Shown here: in pieces, positions 13,036 through 25,489 of the stretch | Layout of the letters: every line of letters begins with the position of its first letter | Numbering within the stretch: position 1 is the stretch's first letter | Assembly (NCBI RefSeq): GCF_000208865.1 | Contig: NC_018394.1 | Coordinates: 2,441,964 to 2,505,963, forward strand | Origin: Neospora caninum Liverpool | Lineage: Eukaryota; Apicomplexa; Conoidasida; Eucoccidiorida; Sarcocystidae | Reading direction: 5' to 3' | DNA length: 64,000 nucleotides | The notes under the pieces: generated by a model | The model's database searches: none | What the model was told of the DNA's origin: nothing | Seen by the model: only the letters and a program-made list of their open reading frames with translations | Translations under genes and position numbers: made by a program

Positions 13036-14715
13036 AGGAAACACGAATGAACTAGACAGTTTGACACTCTGAAGGTAACAGTGCGAGAGGGTACAGAGAC
13101 AGGGAACGAGGGTAACGCCTCTCATTTGGCGACGTTTGGTCTCGCCTGCCAGGATAGGCTCGACGACTCCATTTCCAGGTATTCCAAAGACTGGGCAATT
13201 TTGTACTGTGGCGCGCATGCACTTGTGCCTCTCCCTCTTCTTCCGCCATGGCGGTTTTCTTCCAAAGGCACCTCTCGTGTGCACTCTCGCTTACGGAGCC
13301 TTCCCTTTGTTGCGTCGGTCTCTCGGACTTCCCTGTCTCACCTGTCTCGTCAGCTTCTTTCCGAATGTTCTCGTGTTCGGCCTTTTCTAGGCGGTCAGCC
13401 TCCTGGACCGCTGCTTTGGGGCGCCGTTCTACCTCTTGGCACACAGTCAGACAATTGGGACTGCTATGCATGTGGACACACACACAAATTCGGTACGATA
13501 TAATTACGCATTTTGAGGCATGCTTGCGTTGGTACTTTCCTACATGGAGGATCCACCTCCACTTGTATCGAGTGTATGCATCAGTCTAGCTCTCAAACGT
13601 CAACACGGGGGATGGAGCCATACCGAACAGATTCTTTCGAGTTTAGATGCTTCCGTTTGCTCCTTGGCAATGGAAGCCAGCGCTCCATCGATGAATTTCG
13701 CTCTGCGGGTTCGCCGGCTACGGGAGGCTTGCAAAGTGTGCAGGAAATCCGTACAAAAAATACCTTCCTGTGCAGCCAGCGTCACTTTCAATGTGACTTA
13801 CGATGCGCAGTAAACTGGAAAAACGATCGCCTACAGTAGGTTATCTGAATCTAGCCGATGAGTAGACGCGGGCACGTGGAGCACATGCCCACATACAGGT
13901 CGGAAGGGGAACAGCGTGAGACGACTTCGGATTGGGAAAACCTCTCGGAAGGACGCTTGCGCCGTTTCGGGGGACGTGATATCGCGCAGCTACTCAAAAT
14001 GTTAAAAGGTGTGCACAGAAGCACATCGGCCGTTCTCTTCATGGCGCCTTCTGAGATGACCCGTGTGTACTTTCAAAGTGGGCTCGAGGCATGTCCAAAA
14101 AGACGCAAGGGGAACCCCTCGTTCCCTCTCTTTACAGAAAATGTTTCCAAGATAGACTGAGGTTGACACGAAGACGCGTGTGATCCTCGACTGGTTACTC
14201 TGACTTCGTTCCCCACACTTTCCCCAAGCCTCGAGATCCTCTGAGCATCGGAAAATCTGTGACGCTCCCCTCGGAAGAGGAAAAGGGTGGGAGGTCCAAA
14301 TGTAGACCCGCAGAGAGAATGCGGCGGCACAGCCCCGCTGACAGTCATTCCAAGTACACTTGTTTTTTATCAGGTGGAGGGAGAGTGAACTCCCGCTCTT
14401 GAAAAAGACACCTCAGTGGGGGCTCGGCACGAATCAAGTTGACATAGATGGTAGACACACCATGTATACTTGTGGACCTGTACAAGTAGACGTGCCTCTT
14501 AACAGCCAGGAGATATGTGGAAACCCGAATATGCACACATCCACATTTCTGTCCAAACACTAGGAACAGAGCCTGTATAGAAATTCAATCCCTGCAGACT
14601 GACATGTAGATCTATATGCTTCGTTACCAGATGGACAGGCATATGGATAGATATATACATATTTCGATATGAGTGCAGCAGCTTGTCCATTAACCCTTGT
14701 TGACTAAGGGGAGCG
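13036..14715. other. Intergenic stretch 3' of BBS5
   Basis: Probably contains the BBS5 3' UTR. Several open frames of 60-110 codons overlap on both strands. The most protein-like is 13858-14160 on + (100 codons, starts with ATG, charged, with a DIAQLLKMLKG stretch), but I recognise no family and see no splice partner. From 14440 to 14700 the sequence is AT-richer with short ACATAT/ATACAT words. No RNA gene seen. Confidence 0.45.
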
Positions 14716-15678
14716 TTAAATTCTTCGACTCGTACGTCGTCGAGAAAGCGACATTCCAAAGAGAAGTGCGCCGATGCTAACGTTTTCACTTGTCCAGAGC
14801 CGCCTCTGCTGTTCTCGTTTGTCTTCTTCAGTGCCCTCGGAGTCCATGCTTTCAGCGGACATCCCCGATCCTGGATCCCTGTGCACGACATCCGTCGCGC
14901 TCTCGGTGTCCTCAGCAGCACTTGAGCACACTTCTGCACGATGCGGACTCGGATGAAAATCCGCTGTAAAGGAATTTCCGTTGGGTCTCCCGCTGACTGC
15001 CTCAGTTGGCTTCTGGCACATGGAAGAGGCCCCCGCGGGAGAGTGACTCGGAACTGACCGCGCCGCCGGAACATGGGCCTCGCCGCACCTCACGTCGAGA
15101 TGACAAGATTCTCCACTTCCATTGTGCAAGAGAGCGGCAGCCTGCACCGGGCCCTCACGGGGATACGCAGAATGCAGGGAAGAGGGACACTGCAAAGAAA
15201 AAGCAGAAGTAGAGGCGGGTAAAGAAGAAGAGTGGTTGTAGGACGGGGAGCAATCCTCTCGTTCGCCTGCGACAGAAGACGTGAAAATCTCTCCAGCTCC
15301 TCCAAGATGATGCGCTCCCTCACATTCTGCCTGTCCCTCGTTCGCCGCTATGCCACTGGACAAATACCGAAGTCGTTTCGCCGGCTGATATAAACAAGCG
15401 TCAGAGCCAGGTGGGGGGAAAGAATAGGAGACCCTGTACAGAGGCGGCGAGTTGCCAACTTGATCGCTCGGACAGAACGGTCCAGAGAGCACCGCATGTG
15501 CCTGCGCACCACTCTGACCGTTTCCGCCCTCTGCCTGGCGGCAACGTGCAGCGCCAGGAGGATGTGGAGAAGCACAGGATGGAGTCATGACTTGCAAGCA
15601 GGGAGATCTCGGCCTGGGATGCTCCCCGTCGCCTGGCCACACCTGAGGCGATGGAACCTTTCTCTTCAACGCCAGCAT
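14716..15678 (-). CDS. Possible Ser/Pro-rich protein of 320 residues, unrecognised
   Basis: A 320-codon open frame with a true ATG at 15676-15678 and a stop at 14716-14718 is the longest frame in this gene-poor stretch. The product is Ser/Pro/His/Cys-containing and disordered for most of its length, has an acidic patch near the C-terminus (SEGTEEDKREQQRR), and ends in basic residues (SRRRTSRRI). There is no signal peptide and no known domain. It may be a real single-exon or terminal-exon gene, or a chance frame. The ClpB-like relic lies 340 bases upstream on the same strand but in no obvious splice relation to it. Confidence 0.35.
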   Translation of the reverse strand: MLALKRKVPSPQVWPGDGEHPRPRSPCLQVMTPSCASPHPPGAARCRQAEGGNGQSGAQAHAVLSGPFCPSDQVGNSPPLYRVSYSFPPPGSDACLYQPAKRLRYLSSGIAANEGQAECEGAHHLGGAGEIFTSSVAGEREDCSPSYNHSSSLPASTSAFSLQCPSSLHSAYPREGPVQAAALLHNGSGESCHLDVRCGEAHVPAARSVPSHSPAGASSMCQKPTEAVSGRPNGNSFTADFHPSPHRAEVCSSAAEDTESATDVVHRDPGSGMSAESMDSEGTEEDKREQQRRLWTSENVSIGALLFGMSLSRRRTSRRI

Positions 15679-15918
15679 GGTACCGGGATGCGCAGATGCC
15701 TTTATATATGGACGGAGACGTCGACGCGGAACTACGCCTGCAGGCCTTCAGGTACACAGCACTTTGATTTCGAGGCAAACCAACTCGACATCTACCAGCT
15801 ACCGTTTCGAAAAAGTCTGGACAAAAACCTGTCTGTCGAGACGTGCTCTCGGGCGAAGAAAAACACGACCTTAAAACTTATTCTTTGAAAAGTGTCCCGC
15901 CACCGCGAAACGTATGCA

Positions 15919-16204
15919 TTAAAGTCTGTAAACGTTTATGGTTTCCTGCTCTAGAGTCCAACCGATACAGACGGCGGGGCCAGGAGCTGCGAACCGGGAG
16001 ACCAGACTTAACAGCGGAACGCGATGTGGAGAGGCCTTTTCATGACCGAGGAGCTTTTCTCTCTCCCCGTCGACGAGACGACTGACGGGAATGCCAGTCC
16101 AGGATCCGTCAACTTGAGCAATGTCCTCTGCTGTGACAGTGTGCCTCAAAAGACGTGAGGGGGAAAGCCTTTTGCCATCATAAAGAACTCGCTTGTCTGT
16201 GTCT
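15919..16204 (-). pseudogene. Relic fragment of a ClpB/HSP100 AAA+ chaperone (end of middle domain)
   Basis: Read on the minus strand, 16179 down to 16018 encodes 54 residues collinear with the stretch of ClpB between the coiled-coil middle domain and the second AAA+ module. Landmarks are SRLLRHTVTAEDIAQV, then WTGIPVSRL, then DGEREKLL, followed by a degraded GHEKASPHRV where ClpB has a helix ending in an HxRV motif. The frame is open only from a stop near 16203 to a stop at 15919-15921. No Walker A/B motif, sensor or N-domain was found on either side. The residues DGSW replace the usual xxRW before TGIPV. I read it as a decayed duplicate exon or retained fragment, not a working gene. A real exon whose partners I failed to find is the alternative. 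Confidence 0.6.
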
Positions 16205-19200
16205 CATAACTGGAGTCATATGCAGTATCCTAGGAACTATACTGTCTCTGTTTATTCGATTTGAGTGATACCTATGTGAACAACACAAAGGACTTGTTAG
16301 CTTAAACTGAGGAGTCAAGTTTTGGGGGAGACAGCGGTTAGACGCGCGGGAGGAAGAAGGCGACAGAGTTGACGCTGACGAAAAAAAATGGGAGGCTCCA
16401 AAGAGCGAATCCCGAGCGAAGGTACCCAACCGAGGCGGCACAGATGCCGAGCCAGAGCGACTAGAAAAGTCCACCCTCAGGAGCCGAACCAGAGGGGGGG
16501 AACGGCGGGAGGTTGCAGCGCATCGCCCGGGGAAAGCCCTTCCTTGGCAGTTGAAAACTCTTAAGAACAAATGACTCGTGAACATGGGAAAATTGGAGTC
16601 GAGAGTGCCGGCGGCAGCCTGTTCCCCCACGGTGAACAAGCTCAGACCGCCGGACGTGGGCTAGCGCCGCATGCCTGGGAAGAACTGGCAAAAGAACGTC
16701 CGTCGACAGTTCCACAAGCAGAAGCAAATGACGAGGGAGCAGTATCCGCTGACTGAAGTATTTTCTCTGGAAAAGAACACCGGAAGGCGTGCTGCGCGAG
16801 ACGACCGCGCGAGACTTCCACGGCGCTGTTAATTCGGCGAACAGAGTGGCAGGAAAAAGCGTTCGGGCGAGTGCTGGAAAGACCAGCAAAGTGACGTTTC
16901 CTTCGAGTCAAAAGAAGGAGGTCTTCAGAGCTGTCTCCCTTGAAGATAAAGAGAGGAAATGCAGAAGAAAGTAGAGCTTCGCCCTCGCGCCTCACAGTCC
17001 TGCTGGCTACAGGTCTGGGTCTTCACGGCAGCCTCATGCAACTCGTACCCCCTTTCGGCTTCTTACCCCTCCGGGGGAGCGTGCGATAACCGTCCGTGGG
17101 GGTGTGAGTGTGAACAAGGACGGGGTCTGGGCAAGGTATCTCAGGCCTTCAACTTAACGAGAGGAGAATGAAGATGGAAGAAAGAAATGAGGCGACTGCT
17201 TTAAAACCCCTTTCCCCGCAATACACCGTTCAGAAAAAAGCCTGCATGGAGACACCCGCGGGTGCACAGGCAGGCCTCAAGCTGTCGTGTCTCCACATGC
17301 TCGTTTCGACATGCAAACATGTGGTAGTGTCAAATATTTTCATTACGGACATATACGTACGTTGCCGGAAAAATGCGCTGCTTTGAAGAAAGCGTACGAG
17401 GATCTCTGGTCTATTTGCCACTTCTGAAACGCCTGTCTCCGGAGAGAGACGACCTGTTCTCGTGGGCTACGCCCAGCTGGTGTGGGCAAAAGCAAAAGGG
17501 GCTCGAGTGGAAGAGAAAGGAGAAAACTTCCTATCGATCGAAAAGCTGCATAAAGTGTGCAGACTTAATTCTAGACACGCTTTTACAGACAATAGATCTG
17601 TTTAGTGCATGGACGATGGTCAGGACTTTCTCACGCACTCAAATTCGAGGGCAGCGACAGAAAAGGCAGTGACAGGAGTGCAAACGCAGAGAAGCACACA
17701 GCAGAGGGAAAAACGTAGAAAAGACGACGGGGCAAATGCAGAAAATGGAAAGACGCTGCCTATTGGTTTTTAACGCTAGCCACCGGAAGTCCATCCAGGC
17801 TTTAGGGCTTCACGTATGATGTGTTTGCTGTTAAGTTCGGTCAATTCTAACAACCCCTTCTTCTGCAGCACACCAAGGTATACTTTGCTTCCCGGGAAGG
17901 CGATTCGCAAGACGAAGCTCGATACGCCTACCATCAGTACTTGCAATATCAAAGATTGAGCAGCTGAAGGTTCACCTTTAAAATGGGCAACAGACCTGGT
18001 GCGCCTCAATGCACGGAGTCAACCCAAAACACACCGATGCATAGAGACACATTAACCCGTTACGGAGACATCTGTGCGTGGATGGATCTACGTATCTGTG
18101 AATCTATGAAGCAAATTGTATATGCAGTTTGGATGCTAACGATAGGCCTACCTCGGAATAAAACATGTACCCCAGAATCCGACGGTACTTTAGGCAAACT
18201 CGACACGACAGAAACCGAGAACTGACATGTCGGCGTTACGGACTACCGAGGCTTCAAATTCTAGGAATGCCTCCTCCGTGCACATGTTTCTGGTTCGTGT
18301 GTCCCAGCATCGCCTGCAAGGCGTTAGGGCATCCACTTTTGTTTTTATGAAGTGTCTGAGCACGGACCCCTCTTTCTCAATTATGTTTCCCGACTGTCGA
18401 TCCTCTGCAGTTCAAGCGAAGACGCCCCTATTAGTCGCCATTGCCTCGTTCTTCGAGCGCAGAGGAGCCTGATAAACGGCGGCTTGGGGCTCTTCAGTCT
18501 AGACTGAAGTGGCTATTAATGGTTGCAACGAGACGACGCTAAAAATGTGGAGCGCGAAGACAAAGAACCCAGAGAAGATGAACAGAAGAGCAAGGAAGAA
18601 GGGTCGGTTCTAAATTGGTGGCAATTAGGGTGTCGGCGCGGGAGCCTCCCCACACCCCTGCACGAGTTTTTCTTTCGTTAACGCCATAGAAGCGTTTTCT
18701 ATAAGACAACTTTCGGTGAGAACTAGCAGCGATCTGAATATTTTTTCGACGGAGCCTTCTTGTTTTTGAGAAAAGAAAAACGACGTATGATTTCTGATTG
18801 CCTACAGGCGTATGCTGCCTACGGAGGAGAAAAGACGCAGGACGTTCGCGATTTGCCACCTATACCTTTCCACGTCAGCCAGTTCCCTGTTTTTGCCTCA
18901 CCAAAGATAACCAACGTACTTCAGCGCAGCAGGAATCTCTCGGTGCTCACCTCAGGTGGCGCATCTGAAGCACTTTTCTACTTTCCTATTTTGCCCACTG
19001 TTGCCGTCACCTTCGCGGCACTACCTATGGAGTGAAGGGATGGGTTCTGCTCCCTGGGGAATGAAAAGTGCGGCGCAGGAGCAGTCTTTTCCTTTCGCAG
19101 GCAAACGCAGTTGGACTTTAAGACATAGAAGGAAAACCAACGAAGCAGGAGCGTGCTCCGCTCCGGACGCAGTTATCGTGAGGTAGTTACATGTTGACTA

Positions 19201-19861
19201 GGGAGGAATTTCCAGAGAAAATGTGACAGGCGCTTCTCCGTACACTTTCATTCGAAAAAGACAATCGTGTTTATTTATGTTACCGGCTGCACCGCGTGTG
19301 AAAATGACAAGTGGCAGAGAGTGCACTTCTTATGCACAGGCTCACGGGAAGTCTTTCTTTCCTCTAAGCCGCAAGTGACGCAGCGGCTTGACAACAGAGC
19401 TACGCTTTGGCGTGTATGTACACCACCGTTGTATCGCTCCGGAAGTGTTGGCACCAAAGAGACAGTATTTCGTTTTTCGGCTTAAAGTGTGACGTCCCCT
19501 ACATACGCGTTTGCCTTTACAGCAATTCGCCTTTGCTCCTTTTGCCTTCGCTCTACGGCACCCGACCGTACACAAGGAATCTTTTCTTTATTCTATGGGT
19601 CGGGTGTCAGCCGGCTCCAAACGCTTCCGACTTTCTGCGGCCCGCTTTTTCGTTGCTCCGCAGTACCGCGGCGTTGAATTTCTACGTGTCTTTTCCCTTT
19701 TCTCCTTCGTTATACATGGTGTTTAGGAGCCAATGAGATTGAACAGTAGGCGTCATGATTCCTCCACTAGTACTGTCAGCACGATTTGCAGCCGGTGCCA
19801 AGAGCCCCTTTTGTCACAGCTCAAAACGAATCTCTTTCTGAATCAGTTCCCTCTTTGAAGG
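16205..19861. other. Intergenic stretch before the apyrase gene
   Basis: Nothing firmly supported. The minus-strand frames at 16178-16995 encode Ser/Arg/Phe-rich peptides that look like a targeting leader, but three overlapping frames are equally open, so no gene is called. Frames on + at 18760-19035 and 19407-19736 are short and unconvincing. The last few hundred bases are probably the 5' UTR/promoter of the apyrase gene. Confidence 0.4.
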
Positions 19862-22800
19862 ATGGCGTCACGCCTCCGCTATTCTTTCCCCCCTCGTATG
19901 CACGGTCGATCGTCTTCAGAATCTTGCATCCGCCTCTTCTTTTCAGCCGTCCTGCTATCGCTCTTCCTATTTGCTATTGCCTCATCGAGCAAATACTTTC
20001 CTGCAAATGCAAGCGAGCCTTCCGACCTCTACGCAGTCGTGCTGGACGCCGGAAGCACGGAAACCCGCGTGTCTGTGTACACAGTCGTGTACGAAGAAAA
20101 CAGGTGCCATGGCGGCCTTGGGCGAGTCACTGTTCAGGTGCCGTCACTTGTTGCTGGAAGTGTCCGCCCGGGAATCGCTACATTCGCAGATGGACAGAGA
20201 AACTGGCAATCACGAGGTCATGAAACGTTCTTTGACGGGCTGCTTGCAGAGCAGGAGAGGGAAGCATTCTTCACTCCCGAGGCCCATGACATGGGGGAAC
20301 AGGTGCGAGCCCTGAAGGCCCGCGCAGATGTTTGATGAAAACCTGTCAAGGGAAAGGAGAGACACACGAGGTTTCTCCGTGGATGCGAGAAACACTGGGG
20401 ATGGAGGGGCACAGGACGAGGGCGCAGAGGCAAGAGCATGGGGCATAGGCAGACATATCAAATAGTCGATACCAAGAGCAACAAATAAGAACAGGGGTTT
20501 GGATACATGCACGAATGTGCAAACGCACGTACACAGAGAGGGGCAGATACAGCTACGCAGCTGGTGGAACCCATAGAGGAGGCGGCTAGATAGATAGATG
20601 GGGTGATCCATGTTTTCGCGGAACAGCCCGCTCGTTATTCAGGAGAAATAACATGCTAGACAGGCGGCTTCGAAGAGAAAACCACTGCGTGACATCGTTC
20701 TCTTCTCGTTCCGTGAAGGCTCCTTTTTTCCCTCGTACATTTTTTTCTGTTCGCGACTCGCTCGCGTCTTCCTGTTCTTGCTCGTACTCATTCTGTGCGG
20801 CATTGTTTCGCTGTTGCCTGTGCAATTTCGTCTCGTTTCCTCGCAGCACGGCATGCTCTTCGCGCAGCATCTCGATCATCTGCAGCGCGTAAAGCAGGCA
20901 CGAGGCGAAGGGAACGATGAGAAACAGCCAGCAAGAGAGGCTCAGTCTCGCGTGAACGGTGAGCCGCCTGAACTCGTTAACACCGAAGAGGGAGTAGAAC
21001 TGTATTTGCAGAGGCTGCGAGTAATCGTCAACCGGATCGTTCAAACGGAAGAACAGAAGCGGCGGACATTCGTGTTCTTTCGAGGAACAGCCGGCATGCG
21101 GGATTTGTCAGACGATCAGAGGAAGAGCTTGCTCGAGAAGGTGAGACTCTCGGGAGCACAGGCAAACCGTGGAGAGGGGGGATGGCGGACGGTGCGAGGC
21201 GACCGGACGAGGCTTGGAAAGGGGTACCACTCTATCGAGAGTCGGGTAAAGCGATGGACGGGCACGCAGGAAAAGAGAGATGGAGAGATGCAACGGAGAC
21301 GGGACAATTAGGTGCCGCTCGCTGATGGTTGTTGAAAGCCGGACTATTTGCGAACGAAAAGCGAGAGGACGGCGAACGGCCGCGCTCAATCAGAAAGTGG
21401 ATGCACTTCTCTGGACATACGACCGAGCGCCATTGTGTGAGCGTTCATTGTTTGTCGTGCGCATTCCGTCTTTTTTGTCGTGTCTCTAGATTCGGGCCGC
21501 CTTGTCCACTTGGGGCTTTCAGCTGCCGGCGGGTAGCACGGGCGTGAGCATCCTCGAGGGATCCGAAGAAGGCGTCATGCGCTGGCTCATGCTGAATCAA
21601 CTTCTAGGCAATTTTGACGGGGCGAACCAGCTTATACGGGTCGACCCCGATCATCTGATGAGGCAAAAGGCAAATCGGGACAGCAACTCTTCCGCACCGC
21701 ACGAAGATAGCCTGGATGAAGATGCGCCCAAGAGCGAGAAAGAGGCTAGACCTGTAGAATTAGGCTCCGCAACAGCCGAAGACCCAGATGTCAGGAAGCA
21801 ACCGAAAGAGAAACGACGAGCGGGACTCATCGAAATGGGAGGCGACTCTGCACAAGTCGTCATCCAGATTCCCTCCGACCTGCGGCCTTCGAATGTCTAC
21901 TCACCTCTTTTTTCGAGAGTAGATCTAGTGCACAAAGCACGTGGCAATAAGAGAGGTTTCAAGGCCCTCTTGCCTCCAATCCGCAGTCACCGCCCCGCTG
22001 GATTTCCGGGTTCTTCCGTCGAGGATTTCACCGAAGTCGACCTGTGCACCGAACGCCAAATCCTCTACGCGAAGAGCTACGTTGGCTTGGGTAGGTTTCC
22101 AAAACGAGGGAGCGCCCACACACAGGCGCTCCCAGGAAACGAGAAGGGGGGGTGCTGTCAAAGAACAGGATGGGGAGAAATCTCTAGATGTCACGTTTGG
22201 TCCCGCCGAAGCGGGACTCGCGAAGAGAACTGAGGTCAACAGAAAACAGCACGATGTCCGTTATCTGTGTTGCGTTGAGGTTTCGAGTCCCGCTCCCTTT
22301 TTGGTTCACAGCTTCTTTCTTGACGATGCTCTGGCCCGTAACTTCAATCGTTGCCTTCTTCCTCAATACGAGGTCTCACCTCTCCTCTGTACCTTACCGC
22401 TGTGGTTGGCTGTTCTCATTCTTCCTTTCGACTCTCTCTGTTTTCTTGCTTTCTTCAAGTTGCTCTCGGACTCACCTTCGCCTTCGTGCTAGGTTCAGAT
22501 GGGCACTGCCGCCCTTGTTGGTGACGCGCGCATGCATCTTGCGCCTTCCCTGTGTTGTTCGCCTTTCGAATGCCGCCTTGTGTTTTCCCGTTTCTCTTTA
22601 CGCTCACACCTTCCGCCAGGCGTTTTCGATTCCGCAATTCCCTCGACCTCAGCTGCCGCGTGCTTCTCCGCAGGTCACCGGCGCGGCGTGGTGGAGCACA
22701 TCCACGAGACAGTCCAGCACGCGTTTGAGCAACGCAAAACCGCCATCCGAGAAGGCCGAGCAGTCCCGCCCACTCGCGAGAGGCCTTTCGAAGTGTCCAT

Positions 22801-25458
22801 CCCGTGTCTGCCTTCAGACGTCCGCGCCCATGTGCAGCTGTCCCACTTGCGCCAAAAGCCTGCCTTCGACAGCGGTCTGTTCATGTCTCTGCATGACCAA
22901 GGCGACTTGAGGAGAGACGAACGCGAAACAGAGACACAGGCGGACTCAACGAAACCGTGGAGAGCCACGCGCTACCACCCTGCTGGCGTGCCCCAGACCA
23001 GAGAGTCTAGCGATGCTCTCAACAGGCGCATGAAGGCTGACAGAGGCGCCGGGCTGATGGACAGCATTCACCACATCGCAGTGCAAGGAGCCTCCGACAC
23101 TGTTGCGTGCACGGAGGTGCGGATCCGAACAGAAACGAGGGGAAGAGGAACGGTCGACGAGGCACACAGAGTGACACAGCGGCGGTCACAGCGGCAGAGA
23201 GGCTGAGAGAAAAAAACGCCTTGCAGGAATGCGAGGCTCATGCAGAATCATTGAGCAACGCAGATACGTGGCGGGAACGTCTTTCGATTCCAGTATGTAC
23301 CAGTCCGCACGCTTCTGTCTATTCACAAAACAGCCGTCTCTGTAGGCGCACGTAGGCGTGCTAGTACTTCTCTGGGCAGTTCACTCGGGTACGCCTTCCC
23401 AACCTGCATCTGTTCCCGCGGACTCGCGTGAGACGCATGTCGACCTCGCGGTATCCCTCTGTCTTCAAGACAAGCGCAGGTTACGCGGACACGAATTTAC
23501 TTGGAAACACAAAGAGGAAAGTTTGTGTCCCCTATAGCCAGTCTTGTTTGACAAGAACATTTTCTTTCGGCGTGTATAAATATATCCCTACTTATATACG
23601 CCCCGCTGTGTGTATACACGCGTGGCCGTGCGTGATGGGAGCGAAGGCGGGAAGAGACCAGCGGCGCAAGAAGGGAACGGGGATTTGGTTCCTGTGTCAA
23701 CTAGTATATGCCGATGAAAAGGCAATCACCGGGTTGTCTCTTCCCCTGTTGAGGTGTCTCCCAGTTTCCTCTATTTTTGCTGTCTCGGCCTCTAAACATG
23801 CAGCGCGTCGCTCTTACGTCGAACGGCATCCCCGCTTTTCCTTTCACGATTCACCCCGAAATCCCTCTCTACGCGACGGAGGATTTCAACAGCTTCAAGG
23901 AGGTTTGTCTCGCTTGCCAGAAAATCGCCTATGCCTCCGCTGTTTTTTCTTTTAGTCGCACGTGCTCTCAACGGCCTTGAAGCAAGACGGAGGCTGTTGA
24001 AAGGAGTGGTTTCTGTAGTCTTAAGCCCACACGAAAAAAAAAGGGGAGATCAGGCACATTGGGGGGGTGTTTGCAGATTTGTGTGTCGCCCGATTGTTGA
24101 CCGTTCATCGCCGGAACTAGGCGCCCCTGTACATCTACACCCCGCTGTGTGCGTTGTATCCCTACATGGAACCTCCTTCATTTCCATGAATCTATGGGCT
24201 GGCAGTCGGAGCTCTATGAGTATGTAGAGTTCTCCCGCTGTGCCCCCAGATTCGTCTATATCCTTTAACGATCAGCAGCGGAACTATAACAAGTTGATGC
24301 AGACTTCGTGCCTCTAGGGCCCACATCTGTAGACGCATGCATATATATATACATATAAATGTTACATCTCCTTGTGTATCGAGACGTGGTGTACATGATG
24401 TGCGTCCACGGTGTTCTCTGGAGAATGCAAAATGCCAGCGTAGTTACAAAGATGTTCTCTTGTGCGCGGGACTGCTTTGTGAGCAGTTGGTTCTCCCTGC
24501 AGGACAGCCGCAATTTTCCGGAGCGAAGCTTGCACAGGAGGCAACGCGCCTTTGCAAGATTCGTCAGGTGGAGGATGTGGCGAAGGCAATCCATGTCAGT
24601 GCGGGGAGAGAGACAGCGCAAACTGCCTGCTTCGGGTGAGAGGGGAAAGGAGGCAGTCGGAGGCACGCAGCTGTACTCAAGGCGGACGGGGGAAGTGAAG
24701 GAGCACCACGAACGCCGCATCAGGCACCGCGTCTTTCTCGAACGAGCACGAAAGGGTACAGAGAAGAATCTGCACAAAAAGCTGAGCATGGAAAGGGGAG
24801 CAAACGGCCGAAATCCTCGAACGGGGCGTGCGCCACGGGAAAGGATTCGCGCCGGGGTGCCTTGTTCTTAAAGAAGAAGGGTCTTCTGAGAAGGAAATTC
24901 TCTCAAAAACGGTCTGTGTTTGAGAGAGACGATTCCGGTGGCTTTTTCTCTTCTCAGCCTCGTCCTCATGTCGCAATTCCTGACCCGCGTGCTTCGACTG
25001 GAAAGGGAGCGTGCGATCTTGGCTGTCAACGCGGTAAGTGACGTATCCTTTGTTCCGTTTCGAGAGCTCCACTTTACTACGGCTCGCTTGCCTCCCGCTC
25101 TCCTGTGTTGCCGGGCGTTTCCTACAAGGTTCGCGGCCGTTTCGTGCTTCCCCCGCACTCTGTTCGCAGCGAGCAGCAAATTGACGCCATCGCTATGCCG
25201 TTGTCACGCATCCACTCCCATTCGTCTTTCCAGATGGTGTATTCCTCTTCCGGTGCCACGATTCCTAGTTTGTCTGCCAGCCCATCTCGCCATGCATTTA
25301 CGGAAGCCTTTTTCTTCTGGCATGAGCCTTTCTATTTATCTAGATCCTTATATTTTAGTGCGTGAATCTATTTGCAATTGAAGATGAGACGCACTTCCGC
25401 TTCCATCGATTCCCATGACATCTGTAGAAATGCCCTTGTCGTATACATAAGTAGATTC

Positions 25459-25489
<31 letters not shown>

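Noticed and set aside
16178..16995. Minus-strand Ser/Arg-rich frames resembling a mitochondrial or apicoplast leader
   Set aside because: Three overlapping frames are equally open and none can be joined with confidence to the ClpB-like fragment.
20339..20640. Continuation of the apyrase first exon past 20302
   Set aside because: The frame stops at 20335 without reaching ACR2; the donor at 20303 joins in phase to the exon at 20847 that carries ACR2.
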